DNA from: Siphonodentalium dalli
Taxonomy: Eukaryota; Mollusca; Scaphopoda; Gadilida; Siphonodentaliidae
Direction of reading: 5' to 3'
NCBI GenBank assembly: GCA_032622095.1
Contig: CP136063.1
Coordinates: forward strand, 83,429,980 to 83,493,979
Length of the DNA: 64,000 nt
Shown piece by piece: positions 49,948 to 57,663 of this stretch; the stretch's first letter is position 1, and every line of letters begins with the position of its first letter. Both the position numbers and the translations under genes were made by a program. Below the pieces are notes generated by a model that saw only the letters and a program-made list of their open reading frames with translations, was not told where the DNA came from and did no database searches.

Positions 49948-50748
49948 CCCACCCAGGTGTACCTTGGTGTTATTCACCCAGGTGTTCCTTGGTGTTTCCT
50001 ACCAATGTGTACCTTGGTGTTTTCTTACCCAGGTGTACCTTGGTGTTTTCTTACCCAGGTGTACCTTGGTGTTTTCTTACCCAGGTGTACCTTGGTGTTT
50101 TCCTGCCCAGGTGTACCTTGGTGTTTCCTTACCTGGGTGTACCTTGGGGTTTTCTAACCCAGGTGCATCTCAATGGGAAATCCACCTGGGTAAGAAAACA
50201 CCAAGGTACACCGGCGTAAAAAAAACACCAAGGTATACCTGGGTTGGAAACATCAAGGTACACCTGGGTGGGGAACACCCAGGTAGGAAACACCAGGGTA
50301 CACCTGGGTGAATAACACCAAGGTACACCTGGGTGGGAAACACCAGGGTACACCTGGGTGAATAACACCAAGGTACACCTGGGTGGGAAACACCCAGGTA
50401 GGAAACACCAGGGTACACCTGGGTGAATAACACCTAGGTAACCTGGATGGGAAACACCCAGGTAGGAAACACCAGGGTACACCTGGGTAAATAACACCAT
50501 GGTACACCTGGGTGGGGAAACACCCAGGTAGGAAACACCAGGGTAGACCTGGGTGGGAAACACCCAGGTAGGGTACACCTGGGTGTGGTCACCTGGGTAA
50601 TTACACCCAGGTTTACCCATACCAGGGTTTTTATCCAGTTTCAGGTGGGTAAATCATGGTAAAACCCAGGTTTCGCGGGGTCTTGATGGTTGGTGGATGT
50701 CTTGGTAGATAGATTTTTACCTGGGTTTCGGCCCAAAAAACCTGGGTG
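49948..50748. repeat. Right subterminal array, partly inverted on itself
   Basis: From 49.95 to 50.16 kb units read CCCAGGTGTACCTTGGTGTT. From 50.18 to 50.60 kb the reverse complement predominates (ACACCTGGGT with GGGAAACACC and GAATAACACC alternating). The two blocks can form a hairpin of over 200 bp. The final 150 bp match the more diverged left-end array. Long open frames on both strands are by-products of unit length. Confidence 0.85.
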
Positions 50749-50776
50749 GATTTACCCAGGTACATTTTTATATGGG

Positions 50777-51115
50777 CAGCTACTGTGTTACCGAAATTTT
50801 GCTGGCGAAACTCAGTGCCTGTTATGTGCGCGAAGTTATATAGACCTACCGCAACACATTATAGCGGTTTGCCCGGAACTTGCAGCGTCGCGTAATCATT
50901 TTTGGTATCACTTTATTGATATGTTGCCTTTAGGGGCATTTCAACTTGTGGATTCTTTTGATCAGCAGAGACTTATTGCCCTCTTTCTAGGCTATTTGCC
51001 TATTGAACTTTTGGACATTGCATGCATTCCACCTCAAACCATATTGAGATACTTATTGAAGGCGACTAGGGCGCTGTGGTGCGAATGGAACCATCGGTCG
51101 TCATTGGCGTCATAA
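50777..51115 (+). pseudogene. LINE ORF2, C-terminal end with CCHC motif
   Basis: Immediately after the element the frame reads QLLCYRNFAGETQCLLCARS, then YIDLPQHIIAVCPEL and more, ending at the TAA at 51113-51115. C-x2-C-x9-H-x4-C is the zinc-knuckle-like tail found at the C terminus of many LINE polymerases. It continues the frame interrupted at 36534. The LINE 3' untranslated region follows and includes the TC microsatellite. Confidence 0.8.
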
Positions 51116-51424
51116 TTGTTTGTCACGTATATACATGTAGTCAGTGGGAGAAGAAAGTCACCATTGTTGGCAAATATAAATAATTGGTAGCCCTCTTATA
51201 TACAATGGTGTTGTATTGGGTCTACCATTTGTTTGTAATGTCCAACAACGGTGTCTGACAACTGTGCTGTGAGTGAACATCTGGTCGTGTGGTCGGCTGG
51301 GTGCTACAGTTCTCCGTGAATTTAGGATTATCTAGCTTCAATTAACCCCTCTCTGTTTCTCCCCACTTTTCTCTAACTTAACTCATTTCATTCTATGTTC
51401 CCATACTGTCTCTATCTGTATCCG

Positions 51425-51497
<73 letters not shown>

Positions 51498-51764
51498 GTC
51501 TTGTTCGTGTGCCCGGCCGATCTGTTTCCATCTATATTCGTTTTGCTTTGCACATACATAAAGTGTGTACATGTATATATGTTATGTTCTCGTTCCTATG
51601 TTCTATTGTTTTTGTATGTTTTTGTATTACATGTGTATATCATATCTTCATTTATATGGAGGAATTAAAGATATATATATATATAAAATTGCCAAAACGG
51701 ATTAATTTCTGCCCGCTGTCAACAAATCAGGGTTAGTAGTGATCAATGAAAGATATATATATAT
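51116..51764. other. LINE 3' region and flank
   Basis: There is no gene after the LINE stop. A TC dinucleotide tract occupies 51428-51500, and AGATATATATATAT occurs near 51669 and 51752. The second TA-rich tract directly abuts the duplicated segment at 51765 and may be the LINE tail. Confidence 0.5.
51428..51500. repeat. (TC)n microsatellite
   Basis: About 36 TC dinucleotides occur with one or two interruptions near the end. The tract is low complexity and its length may be unstable in an assembly. Confidence 0.95.
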
Positions 51765-52619
51765 AATAAAGATGAGGTCCTGCGCTACAGAAAGGACGTT
51801 TCTGTTAACACTCTTGTTCTGTTCAACATCACGTCTGGTCAGAGAGAGCAACTTGTCATGGGTCATTGAAGCGGGTGATAATATGCGTTGCATGGAACAT
51901 AAGACGATCACGATCAATGTCATCGACATCGCTACAATGAGCAGCATTTATAATTAAATTTTAATTTTCATGCTCTCTTTTGCTCAGTATTGATTCCTGG
52001 AGAGCATTTTGGTATTAATATGAGGAAACTAGCATATGTGCTAGCGAAAACGAGACGTCGTTAGCACAACCTATGCATTGGCGTTTTTCTGACTTTTAGG
52101 GGGGGGTTGAGTTTTACGCTCCTGTTACCGATTCACATGGATCGCATGCTATATTTCTATATTTATTTATGGACAAATGTCCACAGAAGTTTTTGATAGC
52201 ATTTGCGACGATGTTCTCCCGACAGATATGCAGTTATCGACCTATTCCGTCGTCATATTTCTGAAAAACGCCTGAAATTTCGAAGAAAAATCAATAAATT
52301 CAATAATAGGGCCACCATTATGATAATATGGCACAAAAAATGGCTTATTTCATTCTAACAATTTATTTCGGTTTCCAAAATAATCTCATGATCGAATTAT
52401 GTTAAAAATAGCTTTAAAAACCATTAAAACCTATTTTAAAGGACCGTGCCAATCCTGAATAAAAAATCGCACACCCGTGCAATGTGTCCCAGGGGTCACT
52501 GCAAACGAAAATAGCAAGAAATATCGGGGGCTCAGAAGTGCGGGGTCGATTGGATTTTTCGAAAACTCGTACTGGCCTTTCCATGTGTTCTGATTTCAAT
52601 GTCTTAATCAGCATCTGTT
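51765..52619. repeat. 0.9-kb duplicated segment, copy 2, cut by the Polinton
   Basis: It matches 29729-30625 closely and in the same orientation, including the 5' part of the pseudogene (minus strand, about 51765-51947: HDKLLSLTRRDVEQNKSVNR). It lacks about 40 bp relative to copy 1. The match stops after GCATCTGTT exactly where the Polinton begins; copy 1 continues there with CACGCTGCCC. Confidence 0.9.
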
Positions 52620-52994
52620 AGAAGAATAGGCGCCTCGTTACCCCCACATCTAAAAATAGAATTTGTGGGTCTAAAATTGGTTGTACTAAAATATTCCCAA
52701 AATATCAAAACCCAAAAAAAATTTCAAAAATTTCAAAAATTATTTTTTCCAAAAAATTTCAAAATCCCAAAACTTCCAAAAAATTTTAAAACCCCAAAAT
52801 TTCAAAAAAGTCAAAATTTCAAAACCCTCCAAAATTATTTCTCTAAAAAAAAAGTTTAAATAAAAAATTTATAACGAGTTTTCGGTTTCTGATAATCTCG
52901 ATATTAAAAAAATGTCGAATGTTAAATTATTTGCGTGTAATATCTTTCGTTATTTTTTTTTGTTCAACCAATGTTTCAATGTATTTATTAATCG
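52620..52994. repeat. Left terminal region of the Polinton
   Basis: This 375-bp stretch before the first open frame is very A-rich, with repeated AAAATTTCAAAA and CCCAAAA motifs. It probably is or contains the left terminal inverted repeat. The partner end is not in the window, so the length of the repeat is unknown. Confidence 0.55.
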
Positions 52995-53387
52995 ATGTTT
53001 AGAAATAGCTTTATTGGACATTGTGACCATCGATATGAATGCATACATTCCAGTGTTTTATCGGACGCAGTTCATATAATTGTCATACCTGAAAATAGAC
53101 ACTATTACTTTTACATAAATAATAAAGAGCGTTTATTCTTTACACTCTCTCTATCCCATATGACAGGTGTGTATTATCGTGAATTATTGGAAGTATTGAG
53201 ACTAACGGTCGAAAATTGTAATGTGAAATTACAACCCTCCAGAATGAATTGTCATATTCGCTGTACACGCAATCACACACGCGACATTGGTGGTAACAAT
53301 GTGTCTTTCACACCTTTGCTTTACCAAATGAATTATATTATTTCCCCGTTCACAGTTATATGCTATTCAGAAAACATATCGATTTAA
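52995..53387 (+). CDS. Polinton hypothetical protein, 130 aa
   Basis: The frame opens with an ATG just inside the left terminal region. The protein starts MFRNSFIGHCDHRYECIHSS and has a mixed hydrophobic C-terminal half with five cysteines overall. I recognise no domain, and no signal peptide or clear membrane span is visible. Its position is that of the small early or accessory ORFs seen near Polinton ends. It could be a fast-evolving accessory gene. Confidence 0.5.
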   Translation: MFRNSFIGHCDHRYECIHSSVLSDAVHIIVIPENRHYYFYINNKERLFFTLSLSHMTGVYYRELLEVLRLTVENCNVKLQPSRMNCHIRCTRNHTRDIGGNNVSFTPLLYQMNYIISPFTVICYSENISI

Positions 53388-53463
53388 TGTCTGAACAAAC
53401 GGGTTAGTATCAATTAAGGTTGATAAACTGTGTCATTCACACGATAATTAGTTAGCCAAAAAC

Positions 53464-53664
53464 ATGCATACGTCCAGGACACTCAATTATAGAAATTGCT
53501 TTGATGACATTGTTATAACAACATTACGTAATAACCACTTATCACTCCAGTCACACTTACGATCATATACCGAAACTACAGGTAGCACCGATGATGTAAC
53601 ATTATATCACTGCTATTGTACCAATGATAGGTTCAGACATGTTCGATGTTTAGAAAATACATAA
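53464..53664 (+). CDS. Polinton hypothetical small protein, 66 aa
   Basis: A short frame begins MHTSRTLNYRNCFDD and ends FRHVRCLENT. It has four cysteines, no domain I can name and no membrane span. It follows the previous frame by 76 bases and precedes a gene-free stretch of about 270 bases. It may be chance or a small accessory protein, and confidence is low. Confidence 0.3.
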   Translation: MHTSRTLNYRNCFDDIVITTLRNNHLSLQSHLRSYTETTGSTDDVTLYHCYCTNDRFRHVRCLENT

Positions 53665-53938
53665 TGTACAGGTGTTCACTTGACAAGATATTTTGTACAC
53701 TCAATCACAGACCAACGTGATAATACCAGCCCACACCCAACCCCCAACATCCACCAAACACCTTCACATCACTTACCAAAACCAATGATGTTATAAGAAC
53801 TGTAGGTTTTTATAATATTATAGCTTGCAGTGTCATCCTGGTAATTCATTTACAACAGCCATAACAAATGTTTACTTATGATGTATATAAGAACTGTATA
53901 GCTACTAATAAATAGGACACAGTGAACACACAAAAAAA
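53665..53938. other. Spacer upstream of the ATPase gene
   Basis: No gene is present. A TATATAA at 53884-53890 lies 48 bases before the ATPase ATG and is the clearest TATA-like site ahead of the long plus-strand gene block. Confidence 0.45.
53884..53890 (+). promoter_or_regulatory. TATA-like site ahead of the structural gene block
   Basis: TATATAAGAACTG precedes the packaging ATPase by about 50 bases. It may start a transcript covering the closely packed genes that follow. It is notable because the element carries its own TBP-like gene, but any link is inference. Confidence 0.35.
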
Positions 53939-54604
53939 ATGGGTCCAATTAACCATAGCTCCATACCATTTGAACCTTGTTCTAGTATTTGCATCACCGG
54001 ACCAACTGGTTCTGGTAAGACGAGATGGGTCTACAGATTCCTGCAAAATCTTAATGGAATGTATTCTAGAGATCCACCTAAGAAAATAATGTACTGTTAC
54101 GGTATTTATCAAAATTTCTATGATGAAATTGAATCATCAATCGAAAATTTGGTCATGCATCAAGGATTACCTACCCAAACAGAAATCGAAGAATTTGCTG
54201 ACGGTAAACATAATATGTTAATATTAGACGACTTGATGCATCGCATTATTGACCAAAAAGAGATTGAAACACTATTTACGCAGCAAACTCATCATCGCCG
54301 TCTTTCGGTGCTGTTTATTTCACAAAATTTATACGCACAAGGCAAGGCTGCGAGAACTATAGCCTTAAACACAGGATATCTAATTTTATTCAAAAATTTG
54401 AGGGATGGATCACAAATTTCCACATTGGGTAGACAATTGTATCCCGGTAAATCTAAAGTACTCATTGAGGCATACAAGGATTGTATGAAGAAACCATTTG
54501 CGTATCTTATAATAGATATGTCCCCTCACACTGTGGATAAATACAGGCTACGAACAGACGTGTTTCCCAACCAAGACCCTATAATTTACGTACCTACTAC
54601 GTAA
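53939..54604 (+). CDS. DNA-packaging ATPase (FtsK/HerA superfamily, A32-like)
   Basis: The 221-aa protein has a Walker A motif GPTGSGKT at residues 21-28. A Walker B strand with LILDDLM has acidic residues at 97-98, and VLFISQN at 124-130 fits the following sensor strand. This arrangement and size match the packaging ATPases of Polintons and related double-jelly-roll viruses, which pump the genome into the capsid. The start ATG is preceded by AAAAAAA and follows a TATA-like site. The frame is intact with all nucleotide-binding residues visible. It heads the plus-strand block of packaging, integration and capsid genes. Confidence 0.88.
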   Translation: MGPINHSSIPFEPCSSICITGPTGSGKTRWVYRFLQNLNGMYSRDPPKKIMYCYGIYQNFYDEIESSIENLVMHQGLPTQTEIEEFADGKHNMLILDDLMHRIIDQKEIETLFTQQTHHRRLSVLFISQNLYAQGKAARTIALNTGYLILFKNLRDGSQISTLGRQLYPGKSKVLIEAYKDCMKKPFAYLIIDMSPHTVDKYRLRTDVFPNQDPIIYVPTT

Positions 54605-54644
54605 TAAGAAGGGGACAGTATCGGAGCTGAGTCGCGACGATAAA

Positions 54645-54968
54645 ATGAGTCGATTATTACGTAATGAGTTGAATTTTGTCAGACTATTGACATCAACCCA
54701 ATCAAGATCTCAACGAAACGCATTATTGACATCGATAACTAATAATCAGTTGAAAGTTCTGGTTGAAATTACGATCAATTTACTACATGATAGTTTAACA
54801 GTTACAGTTCAACAAAAAGCTAAATTACGGCGATATAAATCATTTTATATATTCTTGGGTGATAAATCTGTGAGTTTGTTGAGGAAAAGAAAAAGTGTGA
54901 ATAATCACTCAACCGCCATTACTTTGATGTTGAACATCGTTGAACCTAAATTGAAACAGTTTTTGTGA
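54645..54968 (+). CDS. Conserved small basic Polinton protein, 107 aa
   Basis: The protein begins MSRLLRNELNFVRLL and has a basic central part QQKAKLRRYKSFYIFLGDKS, then LLRKRKSVNN. It closely resembles, by overall layout, a small basic protein found between ATPase and integrase genes in many animal Polintons. I have no firm name for it. The basic character would suit nucleic-acid or virion-core binding, which is inference. The C-terminal segment after KRK is not the glycine-rich tail I would expect. Its stop TGA shares its A with the next ATG. Confidence 0.65.
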   Translation: MSRLLRNELNFVRLLTSTQSRSQRNALLTSITNNQLKVLVEITINLLHDSLTVTVQQKAKLRRYKSFYIFLGDKSVSLLRKRKSVNNHSTAITLMLNIVEPKLKQFL

Positions 54969-55336
54969 TGGAGTCTGTGAAGAAAACTGTTTTGATCCCG
55001 TATGAAAGATATATGAGGTACACTGAAAAAAGTGAACACAAAAAAGTTTCATCGGAGTCTAACATTGAACACAGCGACATCTCGGCAAACAATAGTAGCC
55101 ATTCCGATGAAATGGATAAAGAAATGGACCCGATGAATAATCAGATTGTTAATACAGTTCAAACGACTGAACCTCAGGATGCAATCCAAAAATCAGAAGT
55201 TAACACATCGAAAAAGACACATACCAATCAAAGAAAAAAGAAAATAAGAGGGGTTAAGCGTGAAATATCTAGACCTCCGGGTATAATCGCCGGTAAACTG
55301 ACCAAGATAAAGAACAAACGCTGGATATCACTGTGA
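54968..55336 (+). CDS. Conserved Polinton protein with VLIPYERY start and PPG tail, 122 aa
   Basis: The ATG at 54968 overlaps the previous stop by one base (TGATG); a longer frame would need a GTG, so I reject it. The protein starts MESVKKTVLIPYERYMRY, has a long acidic and serine-rich middle, then a basic stretch (NQRKKKIRG) and ends RPPGIIAGKLTKIKNKRWIS. The conserved N-terminal PY-x2-Y and C-terminal PPG blocks with a variable middle are a recurring pattern in animal Polintons. Its function is unknown; a virion or scaffold role is possible. The gene ends 5 bases before the integrase ATG. Confidence 0.65.
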   Translation: MESVKKTVLIPYERYMRYTEKSEHKKVSSESNIEHSDISANNSSHSDEMDKEMDPMNNQIVNTVQTTEPQDAIQKSEVNTSKKTHTNQRKKKIRGVKREISRPPGIIAGKLTKIKNKRWISL

Positions 55337-55341
55337 ACAAT

Positions 55342-56451
55342 ATGGCCGATTGGAAAGATTATTTGAGTTCAATTTATTTTAATCCGGGTCACCCCGCATC
55401 GTACTCAGGAGCTACAAAGTTGCATCAGACTGTAAAATCTGAAAATAAGCACAACATTTCCAAGCGCGAGATTGTGGCGTGGCTACAAAATCATGAAAGT
55501 TATTCCCTGACAAAAAGTGTTAGACGAAAATTCCCGAGGTCTCGTGTTATTGTAAACGCTTCTGACAGTCAATGGGATGGAGACCTCATGGATATGAATG
55601 ATGTTTCCAAAGACAACGACAATTACACCTACGTGTTAGTAATGATTGACATTTTTTCTAGGAAGTTATGGTGTGAAGCTATAAAGAGGAAAACTGCAAT
55701 TAATGTGATCAATGCTATGAAACATATATTTGAAGGTGGAAGAACCCCTCGCGTCCTCCGAACGGATCGCGGTTCGGAGTTCACAAACAAACGGGTCAAA
55801 AGTTACCTTAGGGGTCTTCATATATCTAAAAAATTTACGCAAAACGAAATGAAAGCCAATTATTCGGAACGGGTCATAAAAACTATAAAGCAGAAGATTT
55901 CACGTTATATGATAAAGCATAATAATGCTAGATATATCGACATTCTACAAGATATTGTGAAAAGTTATAACCATACAATACATCGTTCGTTAGGCACCAC
56001 CCCTGACTCCATAACTGTTGAGAATGAAGATGAGTCTCGTCTCGATCAGTGGTTAATAAGACAGAAGGGAGGTGTTAAAAGTAAATTGAAGAAAAAGTTC
56101 AAATACAATGTAAATGATATCGTTAGAATATCACACACCAAAGCAGTTTTTGACCGAGAATATTCTCAGAAATGGACTGGAGAGTTGTTCAAAGTGACTA
56201 AGAGGTTTTACAGGCAGAACATACCCTTGTATACATTGACAGATTTCTTGGATGAAAACATTGAGGGTGCTTTCTACGAGTCAGAACTTCAAGGGGTGCG
56301 CGTTGATGACGAAACAGTTTACAGAATAGATAAAATTGTCAAAAAGAGGAAACGAAAGGGTCAAACTGAAGTCCTGGTGCACTGGCATTCATGGCCTGAC
56401 AAATTTAATTCATGGATTTTAGAGTCTGATGTCGACAGATATCAAAATTAA
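55342..56451 (+). CDS. Polinton integrase (rve superfamily) with C-terminal chromodomain
   Basis: From the ATG at 55342 the protein has 369 residues. The catalytic triad is D81 (WDGDLMDM), D142 (RTDRGSEF) and E176 (NYSERV), a DDE set with 33 residues between the second D and the E. The C-terminal part (about residues 327-367) reads YRIDKIVKKRKRKGQTEVLV, then HWHSWPDKFNSWI, the pattern of a chromodomain, which may steer integration to marked chromatin. A conserved zinc-binding HHCC region is not obvious at the N terminus. The frame is intact. It inserts the element and makes the 6-bp target duplications typical of the class. Confidence 0.92.
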   Translation: MADWKDYLSSIYFNPGHPASYSGATKLHQTVKSENKHNISKREIVAWLQNHESYSLTKSVRRKFPRSRVIVNASDSQWDGDLMDMNDVSKDNDNYTYVLVMIDIFSRKLWCEAIKRKTAINVINAMKHIFEGGRTPRVLRTDRGSEFTNKRVKSYLRGLHISKKFTQNEMKANYSERVIKTIKQKISRYMIKHNNARYIDILQDIVKSYNHTIHRSLGTTPDSITVENEDESRLDQWLIRQKGGVKSKLKKKFKYNVNDIVRISHTKAVFDREYSQKWTGELFKVTKRFYRQNIPLYTLTDFLDENIEGAFYESELQGVRVDDETVYRIDKIVKKRKRKGQTEVLVHWHSWPDKFNSWILESDVDRYQN

Positions 56452-56487
56452 TAAGAGCAAGCTATCCGAGGGGAAACCATTACAATC

Positions 56488-56928
56488 ATGAATAATAGAA
56501 CAGATACCTTGACGAATATGTTTCAAACAGAACGCGGTCGTCTACATATGAATCTACTTAAATGGATAGGAATTACTATTATGGTAATAACTCTGTCACT
56601 ACCGGTTATAATAGTTCCAAAGAAGATACCACGTCAGACGGGGGACTATGAATTACGTCATACGAATGAGTCACGCCCCCATGATTACGAACAACACCCC
56701 TGTGGGTTCGTGAAAAAGTGGACAATACGATCAAACATTACTGTTACATTATGTAATAATCAAGGGCGCATTTATACACGCATTAGGCGAGTTGTGAATA
56801 ACACTCCCGCGATTATAAGTATTCCGTATAACCAGTGGTCTGCCTTCAAGTATATATTCAGTGATGTTGATAAAACTATAAGAGAAGAGATGAACATTGA
56901 TTCTCATTTGAAACAAAATAGAAACTAG
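56488..56928 (+). CDS. Polinton single-pass membrane protein, 146 aa
   Basis: The protein has a hydrophobic span at about residues 22-43 (MNLLKWIGITIMVITLSLPV) after a short polar N terminus, then a soluble C-terminal domain. The segment ITVTLCNNQGRIYTRIRRVV followed by IPYNQWSAFKYIF resembles the beta-beta-helix order of PC4-like domains also present at 60.2-60.9 kb, but only weakly. A virion membrane or entry-related role is possible, with nothing specific to support it. It lies between the integrase and a candidate virion protein, with a 4-base gap to the next ATG. Confidence 0.6.
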   Translation: MNNRTDTLTNMFQTERGRLHMNLLKWIGITIMVITLSLPVIIVPKKIPRQTGDYELRHTNESRPHDYEQHPCGFVKKWTIRSNITVTLCNNQGRIYTRIRRVVNNTPAIISIPYNQWSAFKYIFSDVDKTIREEMNIDSHLKQNRN

Positions 56929-56932
56929 TCAT

Positions 56933-57370
56933 ATGGATAATTATTATCTGTACCTGACTAGCGACGATTCCATAGATAAATATCCAGATAATCGTCCTCT
57001 CGACTTCACAATAGAGTTACCTGGTGTATTAATATTGGAAGGGGCGTGGTTATGTTGTTTGAAAGACATAAACATAACTGACCATATAGACACGGATTTA
57101 TTATATATTTGTTCGGACATATGTGGAGAATCAATAGCCTGCGACACATCATCCCCCATCCTCTGGGTTATAAAGAGAGACACACGTGATACGGGTCATT
57201 GGCGGAGTTTTGAGGACTCATTCTACATAAACGTAAGACAGGATAAACTTCAGCGTCTCAGGATTTTTATAAGAGGCGATAAACTTTCTAAAATAAATGC
57301 AGAAAAAAGAGTGACCTGTACACTACATCTGAAGAAACATGTCGATCACGTATATTCCAACCGATATTGA
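56933..57370 (+). CDS. Conserved Polinton protein, candidate minor virion component, 145 aa
   Basis: The N terminus MDNYYLYLTSDDSIDKYPDN, followed by PLDFTIELPGVLILEGAWLC, matches in layout a family common just upstream of capsid genes in animal Polintons: a Y/F-x-L-P/T-S start, then F-x-x-x-LP and L-x-G-x-W. Members are often longer than this one, so it may be a short version. Beta-strand-rich character fits a virion protein, but the role is not established. The gene overlaps the next frame by 32 bases. Confidence 0.65.
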   Translation: MDNYYLYLTSDDSIDKYPDNRPLDFTIELPGVLILEGAWLCCLKDINITDHIDTDLLYICSDICGESIACDTSSPILWVIKRDTRDTGHWRSFEDSFYINVRQDKLQRLRIFIRGDKLSKINAEKRVTCTLHLKKHVDHVYSNRY

Positions 57371-57620
57371 AAAGTGGAGAAAACATTTCAGGGACATGAT
57401 TAATGGGAAGTTAACGCCAGATAATGAGGGTCGCTACTTTATTGACAAAACTCAAAATAGCGATAGTGAAGAAGAAGACGTTCTAAAACCGCATATTAAC
57501 GTAGTGACACCCATAGCGCAAGCGATTGAAAGGGCCAAAGCCGAAGTTGCAGAAAATAAGTTGACACAAGCACGTAAGGCGTCAAAAAAAACAATAAGAG
57601 GGTGTTACCTAACGATTTGA
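57339..57620 (+). CDS. Conserved small Polinton protein with KHFRDM and VTPIAQAIE motifs, 93 aa
   Basis: The ATG at 57339 lies inside the end of the previous gene. The protein has IEKWRKHFRDMINGKLTPDN near the N terminus and VVTPIAQAIERAKAEVAENK in the second half, ahead of a basic tail. The same two blocks recur in small proteins encoded directly before the major capsid gene in many animal Polintons. The amphipathic second block could be membrane-active or a capsid cement, but that is inference. The frame is intact. Confidence 0.65.
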   Translation: MSITYIPTDIEKWRKHFRDMINGKLTPDNEGRYFIDKTQNSDSEEEDVLKPHINVVTPIAQAIERAKAEVAENKLTQARKASKKTIRGCYLTI

Positions 57621-57663
57621 CTCATAACCCTAAGAAAGTGAAAACCACCTGGTTCGATAAACC

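Larger units (their letters stand above)
36535..50776. mobile_element. 14.2-kb DNA element with 28-bp terminal inverted repeats, inserted in the LINE
   Basis: The first 28 bases (CCCATATAAAAATGTACCTG and eight more, 36535-36562) are the exact reverse complement of 50749-50776. CA precedes the left end (36533-36534) and follows the right end (50777-50778). Removing the element plus one CA joins the LINE reverse transcriptase in frame (IAT, then QLLCYRNF), so the boundaries are firm. Both subterminal regions are arrays built on ACCTGGGT. No transposase is recognisable inside, so the element is non-autonomous or its gene has decayed. Subterminal repeats and a 2-bp duplication recall CACTA/EnSpm elements, but the CACTA terminus is absent and I leave the superfamily open. 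Confidence 0.85.

Noticed and set aside
49851-50620. Long open frames (up to 163 aa) on both strands of the ACCTGGGT array
   Set aside because: They are repetitive peptides produced by unit periodicity on both strands, with no start context or domain.
36559-50765. Treating the LINE as ending at 36559 with a separate gene at 50690-51115
   Set aside because: The exact inverted termini and the in-frame continuation at 50777 show one LINE split by an insertion.
54965-55341. GTG starts for the 122-aa protein and the integrase
   Set aside because: In a eukaryotic element ATG starts are expected, and suitable ATGs lie 3 and 9 bases downstream.
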